Assembly: GCF_032586155.1 (NCBI RefSeq)
Contig: NZ_JAWHTC010000002.1
Coordinates: 992,001-1,056,000, forward strand
Direction: 5' to 3'
Origin: JAWHTC01 sp032586155
GTDB lineage: Bacteria; Pseudomonadota; Alphaproteobacteria; Rhodobacterales; Rhodobacteraceae
DNA length: 64,000 nt
The notes under the pieces were generated by a model. It saw nothing but the letters and a program-made list of their open reading frames with translations, did not search any database and was not told where the DNA came from. This document shows positions 35,949 through 45,322 of this stretch, in pieces. Position 1 is the first letter of the stretch, and the number at the start of each line of letters is the position of its first letter. Position numbers and translations under genes: made by a program.

Positions 35949-37286
35949 ATGAAGCAACTCTTTGCGGCTCTGTCCGCCATGATTGCCCTCGCCCTGCCGG
36001 CATGGGCCAATGACCAGATCACGCATTTTACGCTGGACAACGGCATGGATGTTCTCGTGATCGAAGATCACCGCGCGCCAGTGGTGGTTCATATGGTCTG
36101 GTATCGGGCTGGCTCGGCCGACGAAACCCCCGGTGTGTCCGGCGTTGCCCATTTTCTCGAACACCTCCTGTTCAAGGCGACCGAAAACCTCGAATCCGGC
36201 GAGCTTTCCGCCACCGTCGCCCGCAATGGTGGCCGCGACAACGCGTTTACCAGCTATGACTACACCGGTTACTACCAACGGGTCGCTGCAGACCGGCTGG
36301 AACTGATGATGCGGATGGAAAGCGACCGCATGGTCAACCTGAGGCTTGACGAAAACGATATCGCGACCGAGCGTGACGTGATCATCGAAGAACGCAACCA
36401 GCGGGTCGAAAACAACCCGTCGTCGCTGTTTCGCGAACAGAAGAACGCCGCGCTTTATCTCAACCACCGATACGGCGTGCCGGTCATTGGCTGGCGCCAT
36501 GAAATGGAGGGCCTGACCCTCGACGCGGCGCAGGCCTATTACGATGAATTCTACGCCCCGAATAACGCCATCTTGGTTGTCGCCGGAGACGTCATGCCCG
36601 ACAAGGTCCGTGACTTGGCACAGGCATATTACGGTGTGTTAGAGTCCAATCCTGCGCTGGAGCCCCGCAACCGCCCGTCCGAGCCGCGCCAGATGGCCGA
36701 ACGCCGGATGATGTACCGCGATGCCCGCGTGGCGCAACCCTATGTCAGCCGTTCCTACATTGCTCCGGAACGCGACCCCGGTGATCAGAAAAAAGCCGCA
36801 GCCCTTGTCATGCTGGCCGAACTTCTCGGTGGTGGTCAGACGTCGTGGCTGACCGAAAAGCTCCAGTTCGAGACACAGACGGCGGTCTATACCGGTGCCT
36901 TTTACGATGGGCTTTCGCTGGACGACACCTCGTTCACTCTATTCATCGTCCCGGCACAGGGCGTCACCCTGCAACAGGCCGAGGATGCCATGGACAAGGC
37001 TGTTGCCGACTTCCTCGAAGCAGGTGTCGATGCCGATCAGCTTGCCCGGATCAAGTTTCAGCTTCATGCCGCACAGGTTTATGCCCGCGATAATGTCGAA
37101 AGCCTTGCCAACCGTTACGGCGAGGCCTTGGCCTCGGGCCTGAGGGTCGAGGACGTACAGGCGTGGCCTGATGTCCTTCAGTCGGTAACCGAAGAGGATA
37201 TCCTGACCGCCGCGCGCGAGGTTCTGGTGCGCAAACACTCCGTGACCGGCTGGTTGATGAGCGACACACAGGAGGTAAGCCAATGA
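35949..37286 (+). CDS. M16-family zinc peptidase, active subunit
   Basis: 445 residues with a signal peptide (LFAALSAMIALALPAWA). The inverted zinc motif HFLEHLLFKATE gives His-x-x-Glu-His, with the downstream Glu in ERDVIIEERNQRVE. Two M16 half-domains are present. A periplasmic peptidase of the PqqL/YmxG type, forming a pair with the next gene, which overlaps its stop by four bases. The substrate is unknown. Confidence 0.93.
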   Translation: MKQLFAALSAMIALALPAWANDQITHFTLDNGMDVLVIEDHRAPVVVHMVWYRAGSADETPGVSGVAHFLEHLLFKATENLESGELSATVARNGGRDNAFTSYDYTGYYQRVAADRLELMMRMESDRMVNLRLDENDIATERDVIIEERNQRVENNPSSLFREQKNAALYLNHRYGVPVIGWRHEMEGLTLDAAQAYYDEFYAPNNAILVVAGDVMPDKVRDLAQAYYGVLESNPALEPRNRPSEPRQMAERRMMYRDARVAQPYVSRSYIAPERDPGDQKKAAALVMLAELLGGGQTSWLTEKLQFETQTAVYTGAFYDGLSLDDTSFTLFIVPAQGVTLQQAEDAMDKAVADFLEAGVDADQLARIKFQLHAAQVYARDNVESLANRYGEALASGLRVEDVQAWPDVLQSVTEEDILTAAREVLVRKHSVTGWLMSDTQEVSQ

Positions 37287-38593
37287 TCCTGCGTCTTGTT
37301 TTTGCCCTGTCCATTGCCCTGACTTTTGCCGTGCCCGCTCGTGCCGGTGTCGAGGTCCAGGAAATCACGTCGCCTGGCGGGATTGACGCCTGGTTGGTCG
37401 AAGAGCGCTCGATCCCCTTTGTTGCGCTCGAACTGCGGTTCAAGGGCGGAGGGTCGCTTGATGCCCCTGGCAAGCGTGGAGCCACAGCCCTGATGACTCA
37501 TCTTCTTGAGGAAGGTGCCGGGGACCGCGACGCACGCGCGTTCGCCCGTGCCGCCGAGGGGCTTGCCGCCTCGTTCAAGTTCAGAATCAGCGATGACAAC
37601 ATCTCTGTTTCGGCCAAGTTCCTGACTGAGAACCGCGATGAGGCCGTCGCACTTCTGCGCGATGCACTGGGGAACCCACGGTTTGACACTGACGCAATCG
37701 AGCGGGTCCGTGCGCAGGTGCTTTCCGGTATCCGCTCGGATCTGAAAGATCCCGATGCCATTGCCGGCCGTACCTTCGATGCGATGGTCTTTGGCGATCA
37801 TCCCTATGGCTCGAATCATGATGGCACGGAACACAGCGTCGCCGCCCTGACGCGTGATGATCTTGCGGCCGCTCATCGCGGAGCAATTGCCCGCGATCGG
37901 TTGTTTATCTCGGCTGTGGGTGACATTTCTGCTGATGAACTGGGCCAGATGCTGGACATTCTGTTGGGCGACCTGCCGGAAAACGGTGCACCAATGGCCG
38001 CATCGGTAACGCCGTCCTTTTCCGGCGGTGTGCATGTCACCGATTTCGAGACCCCGCAGTCGGTTGTGCTTTTTGGCCAACCGGGAATCGGCCTCGATCA
38101 CCCCGATTTCTTTCCTGCCTACATCATCGACACCGTTCTGGGTGGTTCGGGGCAAGAATCCCGCCTGATGCGCGAGGTGCGTGAAAAGCGCGGCCTGACC
38201 TACGGCGTCTATACGTACACAGTCGACAAGGATCACGCCGACTATATGGCCGGTTCCGTGGCCTCCGCCAATGACCGTGTCGCCGAGGCCATCGCGGTGA
38301 TCCAGGATGAGTGGCAGAAGATGCGTGACCGCGGCATCACCGAGCAGGAATTGGAGGATGCCAAAACCTACCTCACCGGCGCCTACCCCCTGCGGTTTGA
38401 CGGCAACGGCCCGATTGCACGGATCATGGCCAACATGCAGGCCAGTGACATGCAGATCGATTACATCGCCAACCGCAATGATCGGATCAATGCGGTTACT
38501 CTGGATGAGGTCAACCGTGTTGCCCGGGAATTACTTGACCCCAAACGGCTCACATTCGTGGTTGTTGGCCAACCCGCGGGCCTGTCGAACTGA
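37283..38593 (+). CDS. M16-family peptidase-like partner, zinc site lost
   Basis: 436 residues with a signal peptide ending near VPARAG. The zinc-motif position reads HLLEEGAGD, so the second His is missing and the protein is probably non-catalytic. The Arg/Tyr pair of the C-domain is kept in REVREKRGLTYGVYTY, as in the beta/alpha-like substrate-binding partner of heterodimeric M16 enzymes. It overlaps the active-subunit gene by four bases, consistent with equimolar synthesis. Confidence 0.92.
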   Translation: MILRLVFALSIALTFAVPARAGVEVQEITSPGGIDAWLVEERSIPFVALELRFKGGGSLDAPGKRGATALMTHLLEEGAGDRDARAFARAAEGLAASFKFRISDDNISVSAKFLTENRDEAVALLRDALGNPRFDTDAIERVRAQVLSGIRSDLKDPDAIAGRTFDAMVFGDHPYGSNHDGTEHSVAALTRDDLAAAHRGAIARDRLFISAVGDISADELGQMLDILLGDLPENGAPMAASVTPSFSGGVHVTDFETPQSVVLFGQPGIGLDHPDFFPAYIIDTVLGGSGQESRLMREVREKRGLTYGVYTYTVDKDHADYMAGSVASANDRVAEAIAVIQDEWQKMRDRGITEQELEDAKTYLTGAYPLRFDGNGPIARIMANMQASDMQIDYIANRNDRINAVTLDEVNRVARELLDPKRLTFVVVGQPAGLSN

Positions 38594-38603
38594 TGAATAA
38601 TGT

Positions 38604-38625
38604 GGGTGCGTGATTTCACGCACCC
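38604..38625. terminator. Symmetric hairpin between convergent genes
   Basis: GGGTGCGTG-ATTT-CACGCACCC is a perfect 9-bp stem with a 4-base loop, placed between the M16 stop (38593) and the aldehyde dehydrogenase stop (38630). There is no U-tract on either side, so it may block or stabilise both transcripts. Confidence 0.6.
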
Positions 38626-38629
38626 TCCG

Positions 38630-40972
38630 TCACTCGCCGTAGGGCACCCAGATATTTTTCACCTCGGTCGCGGCTTCCAGGAATACGCGGCTATCTCCTT
38701 CGCCATACCAATCCCGCGCCGTGCCGTTGTTGACCCAACTGCGCTTCAGGTTTCCGGCGCTTTCGTGCTCGATCATCCCGGAAATGTCCGACGATGAGAA
38801 ACTCCAGACCGAATCCACATCCATATGCCCGGCCAGAGTCGGGGCCAGCTCGTTATGCGCCCCGGTAAGGATATTCACTACGCCCCCCGGCACGTCCGAG
38901 GTTTCCAGCACCTGATAGAAATCAGTCGCCGCCAGCGGGTAGGGCTCGGATGCGATCAGCACCGCGCGATTGCCCATAGACATTGCCGCCCCTATTGCAG
39001 TGACCAGCCCCAGCAACGGCGCTTCGTCGGCACAGACCGCGCCGATCACCCCAACCGGCTCGCGCATCGCCAGCGCCACACCCCGGATTGGCACACCATG
39101 GGCCTGCCCGTCGTACTTGTCGGCCCAGGCGGCATAGGTGAACAGCCGATTGATGCTGGCCTCCACCTCCTTGGCTCCCTGGCGTCCGCCTTTCATCGTA
39201 TCAATGCGTTTGGCAAATTCGTCGGCCCGCGCCGCCAGGTTCTCGGCGACATAGTAAAGGATCTGCGCCCTCAGATGTCCGGTGGTCTTGCTCCAACTGG
39301 CTGCGCCGCGCGCCGCTTCGACGGCGTTGCGGATATCTTTGCGATTGGCAATCGGTGCCTGGCCCAACAATTTGCCCGACTTGGAAAAAATGCCCCGTGA
39401 ATACCCGCCATCGGGCCGCTTCTGCTTGCCCCCTACATAAAGCTTCGCCGTCTGGTCAATCCCGCCATCCGGGCCGTCTTTGGCAGGGTTAGGCTCTATT
39501 TTTGTCAGTTGCCGAACCCGTCCCTTGGGCTTTGTATAGGCACTTAGTCCTTCCCAACCCCCCTCACGGCCAAACCCGCTTTCACGCACTCCACCAAAGC
39601 CCGCGGCGGCATCGAACATGTTAGTTCCATTTACCCAGATGACCCCAGCGGCCAGCTTGGGTGCCACGTCCAGTGCCAGGTTCACATTCTCGGTCCAGAC
39701 ACTCGCCGCCAGTCCGTAGCGCGTATTGTTGGCCAGGTTCACCGCCTCGCTCGGCGTGCGGAATGTGGTCGACACAAGCACTGGCCCGAAAACCTCTTCT
39801 TGCATCAGCCGGTGCGAGGATTCGAGACCGGTAATCAGCGTCGGAGGATAGAAACACCCTTCCACCGGCAAGGGAGTATCTGCACGGAATACCTTACCCT
39901 CATCGCAGCTATCGACCATCTCGGTGATCGTCTGCAATTGCACCGGGTCCACCACGGCCCCTACATCGACGCATTTGTCCATGGGTGAGCCGATCCGCAG
40001 GGTCTGCATCCGCGCCTTCAGCTTGTCGTGAAAATCCTGTGCAATGCCTTCCTGAACCAATAGCCGCGACCCGGCACAGCAAACCTGGCCCTGATTGAAC
40101 CAGATCGCATCGACCAGTCCTTCGACCGCGCTATCAACATCGGCATCGTCAAACACGATATACGGGCTCTTACCCCCCAGCTCGAGGGTCAGTCCCTTAC
40201 CGCTCCCTGCTGTCGCTTCGCGGATTTTCCGCCCCACCTCGGTCGATCCGGTAAAGGCGATCTTGTCGATATCCGGATGGGTCACGATCATCTCGCCCAC
40301 CGCGCCGTCACCGGTGACGATATTCACAACTCCCTTGGGCAGCCCTGCCTGCCGGCAGATATCAGCAAACAACAGCGCCGTAAGCGAGGTGTATTCGGCA
40401 GGTTTCAACACCACCGCATTGCCCATCGCAATCGCCGGGGCCACTTTCCATGCCAGCATCAACATCGGAAAGTTCCATGGAATAATCTGCCCGCAAACCC
40501 CAAGCGCCTCGCGCTCGGGCAATTCGCTCTCCATCAGCTGCGCCATGCCCGCGTGGTAATAGAAATGCCGCTGGACCAGGGGTATGTCGATGTCCCGGCT
40601 TTCCCGGATCGGCTTGCCATTGTCCAACGTCTCCAGCACGGCAAAAAGCCGCCCGTGCTTCTGCAATAACCGTGCCAGCGCATATAGGTATTTCGCCCGT
40701 CCATGCCCGCCCAGCCTCTGCCATTTCGGCTGTGCTTTGCGCGCAGCCACAACGGCGGCATCCACCTCACCTTGTATCGCTTGACTAAGATGCGCCAAGG
40801 TCTCGCCATTGGCCGGATTTTTTGAAGAAAAATCGCCCCTCGGCGCGGTGAATTCGCCATTGATGAAATGCCCGAACCGATCCCCCTGATCCACCAGCCA
40901 GGCAAACGCCTCGGCGGCGCCTTCCGGGGCCGGGCCATAGTCCATGCTTTGAAAAATCTCTTTCACGCTCAT
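38630..40972 (-). CDS. ALDH16-type aldehyde dehydrogenase with C-terminal pseudo-domain
   Basis: 780 residues, much longer than the 480-500 of ordinary aldehyde dehydrogenases. Residues ~30-500 form an active domain: PWNFPMLMLAWK, GSTEVGRKI, LELGGKSPYIV (general base Glu) and NQGQVCCAGSRLL (catalytic Cys). A second domain from about 520 repeats the fold (EPVGVIGAVCADEAPLLG) but has no catalytic Cys, as in the ALDH16 family. Start ATG 40972 lies just after the deoC stop; an ATG 18 bases upstream would overlap deoC. With DeoC it could oxidise acetaldehyde from deoxyribose phosphate. Confidence 0.9.
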   Translation of the reverse strand: MSVKEIFQSMDYGPAPEGAAEAFAWLVDQGDRFGHFINGEFTAPRGDFSSKNPANGETLAHLSQAIQGEVDAAVVAARKAQPKWQRLGGHGRAKYLYALARLLQKHGRLFAVLETLDNGKPIRESRDIDIPLVQRHFYYHAGMAQLMESELPEREALGVCGQIIPWNFPMLMLAWKVAPAIAMGNAVVLKPAEYTSLTALLFADICRQAGLPKGVVNIVTGDGAVGEMIVTHPDIDKIAFTGSTEVGRKIREATAGSGKGLTLELGGKSPYIVFDDADVDSAVEGLVDAIWFNQGQVCCAGSRLLVQEGIAQDFHDKLKARMQTLRIGSPMDKCVDVGAVVDPVQLQTITEMVDSCDEGKVFRADTPLPVEGCFYPPTLITGLESSHRLMQEEVFGPVLVSTTFRTPSEAVNLANNTRYGLAASVWTENVNLALDVAPKLAAGVIWVNGTNMFDAAAGFGGVRESGFGREGGWEGLSAYTKPKGRVRQLTKIEPNPAKDGPDGGIDQTAKLYVGGKQKRPDGGYSRGIFSKSGKLLGQAPIANRKDIRNAVEAARGAASWSKTTGHLRAQILYYVAENLAARADEFAKRIDTMKGGRQGAKEVEASINRLFTYAAWADKYDGQAHGVPIRGVALAMREPVGVIGAVCADEAPLLGLVTAIGAAMSMGNRAVLIASEPYPLAATDFYQVLETSDVPGGVVNILTGAHNELAPTLAGHMDVDSVWSFSSSDISGMIEHESAGNLKRSWVNNGTARDWYGEGDSRVFLEAATEVKNIWVPYGE

Positions 40973-40976
40973 CTGC

Positions 40977-41960
40977 TCATCCCATCGCATGTCTGTAGCT
41001 GGCCGAATACCGACCGGTCACATGATGCTCTAACTGCCGCTCGATATCTCCCAGCAGGCTCGACGCCCCGAACCGGAAAAGATGCGGATCCAGCCAGTCA
41101 TTTCCCAGTTCTTCCTTGATCAACGTCAGATAGGTCACCGCGTCCTTGGCTTTGGAAATACCGCCTGCTGGTTTGTAGCCAACTTTCGCACCAGTTCGGC
41201 CGTAATAGTCTCGAATCGCCCGGATCATCACCAAGCTCACCGGCAGCGTCGCATTGACGCTTTCCTTGCCGGTCGAGGTCTTGATGAAATCCGCACCCGC
41301 CATCATGCAGACCACGCTTGCCCGCGCCACATTGCGCAGAGTGCCAAGCTCGCCGGTTGCCAGGATCGCCTTTACATGCGCCTCGCCACAGGCAGCCCGA
41401 AAGGTGCGCATCTCGTCATAGAGTGCTTGCCAATTGCCACTCAGAACATGCCGGCGCGAGATCACGATATCGATCTCCCGTGCCCCGGCCTTGACGCTCT
41501 CCTCGATCTCTTTCACCCGCAGGTGAAACGGCGACAACCCCGCCGGAAAGCCGGTGGACACAGCCGCCACCGGAATACCCGATCCGTCCAGCGCCTCGAC
41601 CGCTGGGGCAATCATGTCGTGATAGACACAGATCGCGCCTACGGTCAGCCCCTGCATATCCAGTGCTTTCAGCAGATCGGCTCGCACCGGTTGGCGCGCC
41701 TTGGCACAGAGACGGCGCACCCGACCCGCCGTGTCATCGCCCGACAGGGTGGTTAGGTCGATACAGCTCACCGCCTTACACAGCCAAGCCGCCTGGTAAT
41801 CCTTTTTGACGCTACGCCGCCCCGGCAAGGTTGCCGCGCGCCGTTCGATCGCTGACGTGTTGGCCTGCACCCGCCGTACCCAATCCAGGTCCAGCGCCAT
41901 GCCCGGATTTCGCATTTCAACCTTCTGCGGCAGCGTCGTCATCTCTGTCTCTTTTTGCAT
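40977..41960 (-). CDS. deoC: Deoxyribose-phosphate aldolase
   Basis: 327 residues, longer than the 259-residue E. coli enzyme through an N-terminal extension. Splits 2-deoxyribose-5-phosphate into acetaldehyde and glyceraldehyde-3-phosphate. Schiff-base Lys in GADFIKTSTGKES, the second Lys in VGYKPAGGI, and CIDLTTLSGDDT near residue 66. The start shown has GGGAGAGGGCG upstream; an ATG six codons in (MTTLPQ) is also possible. The ALDH16 gene follows at once. Confidence 0.94.
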   Translation of the reverse strand: MQKETEMTTLPQKVEMRNPGMALDLDWVRRVQANTSAIERRAATLPGRRSVKKDYQAAWLCKAVSCIDLTTLSGDDTAGRVRRLCAKARQPVRADLLKALDMQGLTVGAICVYHDMIAPAVEALDGSGIPVAAVSTGFPAGLSPFHLRVKEIEESVKAGAREIDIVISRRHVLSGNWQALYDEMRTFRAACGEAHVKAILATGELGTLRNVARASVVCMMAGADFIKTSTGKESVNATLPVSLVMIRAIRDYYGRTGAKVGYKPAGGISKAKDAVTYLTLIKEELGNDWLDPHLFRFGASSLLGDIERQLEHHVTGRYSASYRHAMG

Positions 41961-42111
41961 CGCCCTCTCCCGACACCTATTCCGAACGTGTCACGCACAG
42001 ACAGCCCATGCAAGCACCCCAATCTGCGAAAAAACTGCACAAACACTCCCGGCATCCCTGCACGCCCGCCGCCTACCCCTGAACGCAACCAAACAAAAAA
42101 GGGACAGGCAA

Positions 42112-43602
42112 ATGAAAACCTTTCTTCTCCGTGGTGTTCCAAATTCCCTCGCCATGGATGCATGGTGGCTGACGAGCAGCATGCCACCGCGCCCCCGCCC
42201 GCAAGACCCCGGTCTGGAGAGCCCCCTTTGGCCGATGCGGGCGGGGGCTTTGGTTGGCCTGATTGCTCTGGCTGATTTCCTTCTTTGGCAAGTGGCCGCG
42301 CCTGGCATCTCGCTGGCGGTGTTCGGTATGATGGTTTTGCTGGTTGCCTGGGTTCTCGCCGGACGTCGTGGCACATCGGGCCTTGTGGTGGCCTTCGTCC
42401 TGTTCATCCCCGTGATCGAGAGGGTCCAGGCCCTCTCGTTCTTTTTCTGGGTCACCGGCATGATCGCCGGTGCCACCTGTGTCGCACTCGCCCGTTGGCC
42501 GACACTTGCTGCAGGGCTTCGCTTCGTCCTGCACGCACCGGGCCTTGTGGTCTTGAACCTGATCGAACTCACCAAGTCCACCGATGGGATCGAGATGCGC
42601 GGCAACCTGCGCTCCGCCTATCTTGGCTGGTTCCTGCCGCTTGGGCTGGGCCTGCTCTTCCTGTTGCTTCTCATCAACGCCAATCCAGTGCTTGAGGGAT
42701 GGCTGAACACCACCTTTCGCGGCCCTTCGAACCTCAACCCCGATCGCATGATCTTTTGGGCCGGGGTCGGCTTCCTCGCGTGGCCTTTCCTGTCACTGCG
42801 ATTCATGGTGCAGCGTTTGTTGCTAGGTTTCGCCGCGGGCAAGACCCGCACCCTGCCCGCCTTCTTCAACGCCCAATCCATCCGCCGCTCGCTGATCCTG
42901 TTCAACGCGGTCTTCGCGATTCAAACCTTGCCGGACATCGCTATCTTCTCGGGCGGTGCCTCTCTGCCCTCGGGGATGAGTTACGCTGAATATGCCCATC
43001 GCGGTGCCTATCCACTGTTGGCGACCGCGCTTCTGGCCGGGGCCTTCGCCCTCGCCGTAAGGCCTTTCGTGCGTGGTAACATCACCCTCCGTGCCGCTCT
43101 CCTGTTCTGGATGGCACAGACCCTTCTGCTGGTCATTTCGTCTCTAATCCGCTTGGAATCTTATGTGTCGGTCTACGGGTTGACCCAATTTCGACTGGCC
43201 GCGATGGTCTGGATGGGCACAGTTGCCATCGGTATCACGCTTGTCATCGCTCAGGTCCTTCGTGACCAGACTGCCGCTTGGCTCCTCAAACGTTGCGCGG
43301 CGCTGGGCGTGATGGTGCTTTACCTTTGTTCCCTCAACAGTTTTGCTGCCACCATCACCCAATATAACCTTACCCATGACGTGGTGCGCGACGCACATTA
43401 CCTCTGTTCGCTGGACAGCGCGGCCCTGCCGGTCATTCGCCAGAACGAAATCACCACAGGCACCACAATCTGCTATGGCTCGTCAATCCAGCCGTTCCAT
43501 CTGTCCTCGGACTGGCGCGAATGGGGCTTTCGCGACTGGCGTACAGCGCGTAGCCTTTCCGCATTCAAGGCCGGTTCGGAGGCTCCATGGCCGACATATT
43601 GA
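42112..43602 (+). CDS. Polytopic membrane protein, DUF4173 type
   Basis: 496 residues with about ten hydrophobic helices starting at residue 45. The N-terminal 35 residues are Pro-rich and cytoplasmic (SSMPPRPRPQDPGLESPLW). A short periplasmic or C-terminal tail contains two Cys. ATG at 42112 has GGGACAGGCAA upstream; the longer frame is unsupported. Its last 16 bases overlap the response-regulator start, so the three genes form one unit, and it may be the sensor's accessory or output membrane protein. Confidence 0.8.
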   Translation: MKTFLLRGVPNSLAMDAWWLTSSMPPRPRPQDPGLESPLWPMRAGALVGLIALADFLLWQVAAPGISLAVFGMMVLLVAWVLAGRRGTSGLVVAFVLFIPVIERVQALSFFFWVTGMIAGATCVALARWPTLAAGLRFVLHAPGLVVLNLIELTKSTDGIEMRGNLRSAYLGWFLPLGLGLLFLLLLINANPVLEGWLNTTFRGPSNLNPDRMIFWAGVGFLAWPFLSLRFMVQRLLLGFAAGKTRTLPAFFNAQSIRRSLILFNAVFAIQTLPDIAIFSGGASLPSGMSYAEYAHRGAYPLLATALLAGAFALAVRPFVRGNITLRAALLFWMAQTLLLVISSLIRLESYVSVYGLTQFRLAAMVWMGTVAIGITLVIAQVLRDQTAAWLLKRCAALGVMVLYLCSLNSFAATITQYNLTHDVVRDAHYLCSLDSAALPVIRQNEITTGTTICYGSSIQPFHLSSDWREWGFRDWRTARSLSAFKAGSEAPWPTY

Positions 43603-44273
43603 TCATAGATGATGACCCCGAGATCCGAAGCGTGCTGCGCATCGCCCTGAAGCAGGCCGGGCTCAAAACGCGCGAGGCCGGGGACGGTGCAGAGGGTCTG
43701 GCCAAGGCCTTGAACGGGCAGGACGATCTCATCATTCTCGACATTGGCCTGCCCGCCATGGACGGTTTCGAGCTCTGCCGCCGTCTGCGGGCCGAGAAAC
43801 AAACGCCCATCCTCTTCCTCACCGCCCGCGATGACGAGATCGACCGAATCCTCGGTCTTGAACTGGGCGGCGACGACTATGTCTCGAAACCCTTTTCCCC
43901 GCGCGAACTCGTCGCCCGTGTCCGTGCCATCCTCAAGCGCAGCCAAGGCAACACCACCGCCAATGGCGTCATGCAACGTGGCCTTCTGGAGCTTGATCCC
44001 AACCGCCATCTTTGTCGTTTTAACGGATCGAATGTGGCTCTAACACAGCGTGAAATGGCAATCTTGGCTCTTCTCATGGCGCGGCCGGAAAACGTCTATT
44101 CCAAGCCTCAGCTTTCCGATGCGGTATATGGTCCGGTCATCCACGTGTCGGACCGAACCCTTGACAGTCACCTGCGCAACTTGCGCGGCAAGCTGCGCGA
44201 GGCCGGGGCAGGGGATGCCATCGAAACCGTGCATGGGGTCGGCATCAGGATGGGCGCATGCAAAGGCGCGTGA
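43587..44273 (+). CDS. OmpR-family response regulator (CreB-like)
   Basis: 228 residues. Receiver domain with acidic pocket IIDDDPE, phosphorylatable Asp52 in LDIGLPAMDG, and conserved Lys in VSKPFSP. The C-terminal winged helix ends with VSDRTLDSHLRNLRGKLREAG, the recognition-helix pattern of CreB. Overlaps both neighbours (16 bases upstream and 16 bases with the kinase downstream), which points to tight co-translation. Confidence 0.92.
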   Translation: MADILIIDDDPEIRSVLRIALKQAGLKTREAGDGAEGLAKALNGQDDLIILDIGLPAMDGFELCRRLRAEKQTPILFLTARDDEIDRILGLELGGDDYVSKPFSPRELVARVRAILKRSQGNTTANGVMQRGLLELDPNRHLCRFNGSNVALTQREMAILALLMARPENVYSKPQLSDAVYGPVIHVSDRTLDSHLRNLRGKLREAGAGDAIETVHGVGIRMGACKGA

Positions 44274-45223
44274 TCGACCCCATCACCCGCAAATGGCGCC
44301 CGCCCCTGGCGCTTGTCATAGGCGGTACGCTGGCGGCCGTGCTTTGCCTGCCGCTTCTGGGTATCGGCTATTTCAAACTTGCCGGGAATATCCTCGGATG
44401 GGGCGAAACCTCCTGGCTCATCGCCTGGATGGCGGTTGTTTCCACCGTGATCCTCGGTTTTCTCCTCTGGCGTCTTGTTTTGCGCCCGGTTTATGCGCTC
44501 ACCACCTACGCCAAGGCGGTCAAAGAGGGTCATCGCGATCTGCCCCTGCCACCGCATTTCGGCACGCCTGAACTCACAGCGCTTGGCGAAGCGGTGCATG
44601 ACATGGCCACCACCCTGCAAAGCCGCGAGGCCGGCATTCGTGCCTATTCCGACCACGTTACCCACGAGATGAAGTCACCGCTGACAAGCATTTCCGCCGC
44701 TGCCGAGCTTCTTTCCGGTGACCTGGACGAAGCCGATCGCGTGCCGCTTCTCGACACGATTCGTACCTCGTCGGCAAGGATGGAGCGCCTTTTGAACGAT
44801 CTGCGCCGTCTTGCCGCGGCTCGCACGCCCATGTCGCGTGGCCCCTCCGATCTGGACGCCGTTGTGGCCGCTTTGTCAAAACGCACGCCGCTGGAAATCA
44901 ACGTTGCCCGATCCGGTCTGGTTTCTTTCGATGCCGATGGCCTTCTGGCGGTCCTCGAACAACTCGCTCAGAATAGCGTAGCTCACGGAGCACAGTCTCT
45001 AACATTGCATAATTCGCCTCAAACCTTGCACATTCAGGATGACGGTACCGGCATCTTCCCCGGTGATCAGTCCCGTATTTTCGATCCCTTTTTTACCACC
45101 CGGCGCGACAGTGGCGGCACAGGTTTGGGCCTTGCCATCGTGCAGGCCATTCTCGAATCCTCGGGCGCGTCCATCGCCCTTGTCCCCTCAGATCATGGTA
45201 CCGCTTTCGACATCCGCTTCTGA
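44258..45223 (+). CDS. Sensor histidine kinase (CreC-like)
   Basis: 321 residues. Two membrane helices near 17-37 and 52-74 with an unusually short periplasmic loop (about 15 residues), then a HAMP-like linker and the H-box YSDHVTHEMKSPLTSIS with His136. ATP-domain motifs: QLAQNSVAHGA (N box), DDGTGIF (G1), FFTTRRDSGGTGLGLAI (F/G2). The tiny loop suggests it senses through membrane partners, perhaps the DUF4173-type protein encoded first in the operon. GTCTCTAAC within this gene (44995-45003) is one of the recurring 9-mers. Confidence 0.92.
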   Translation: MQRRVIDPITRKWRPPLALVIGGTLAAVLCLPLLGIGYFKLAGNILGWGETSWLIAWMAVVSTVILGFLLWRLVLRPVYALTTYAKAVKEGHRDLPLPPHFGTPELTALGEAVHDMATTLQSREAGIRAYSDHVTHEMKSPLTSISAAAELLSGDLDEADRVPLLDTIRTSSARMERLLNDLRRLAAARTPMSRGPSDLDAVVAALSKRTPLEINVARSGLVSFDADGLLAVLEQLAQNSVAHGAQSLTLHNSPQTLHIQDDGTGIFPGDQSRIFDPFFTTRRDSGGTGLGLAIVQAILESSGASIALVPSDHGTAFDIRF

Positions 45224-45238
45224 CCCGTTGGCGCTTTC

Positions 45239-45255
45239 TTGCGAATAATTCGCAA
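45239..45255. promoter_or_regulatory. Mur/Fur-family operator upstream of sitA
   Basis: TTGCGAA-TAA-TTCGCAA is a perfect 7-3-7 palindrome placed just upstream of the -35 box of the sit promoter. A second half-site, TTGCGAATGA, starts at 45270 between the -35 and -10 boxes. The form and place fit the manganese-responsive Mur boxes of Rhodobacterales sit operons. Confidence 0.75.
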
Positions 45256-45260
45256 TAGCA

Positions 45261-45289
45261 TTGACACTCTTGCGAATGACTCTCATATT
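45261..45289 (+). promoter_or_regulatory. sitABCD promoter
   Basis: TTGACA (45261-45266), 17-base spacer, CATATT (45284-45289), ending 33 bases before the sitA GTG start. The operator boxes overlap it, which fits repression in metal-replete cells. Confidence 0.65.
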
Positions 45290-45322
45290 CACTCTGTCCT
45301 TGATGAACGAGGGGTTTAACCC

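Noticed and set aside
36630..36650. Sixth copy of the GTTAGAGAC motif
   Set aside because: The sequence here is GTTAGAGTC, one mismatch, so it was not counted with the five exact copies.
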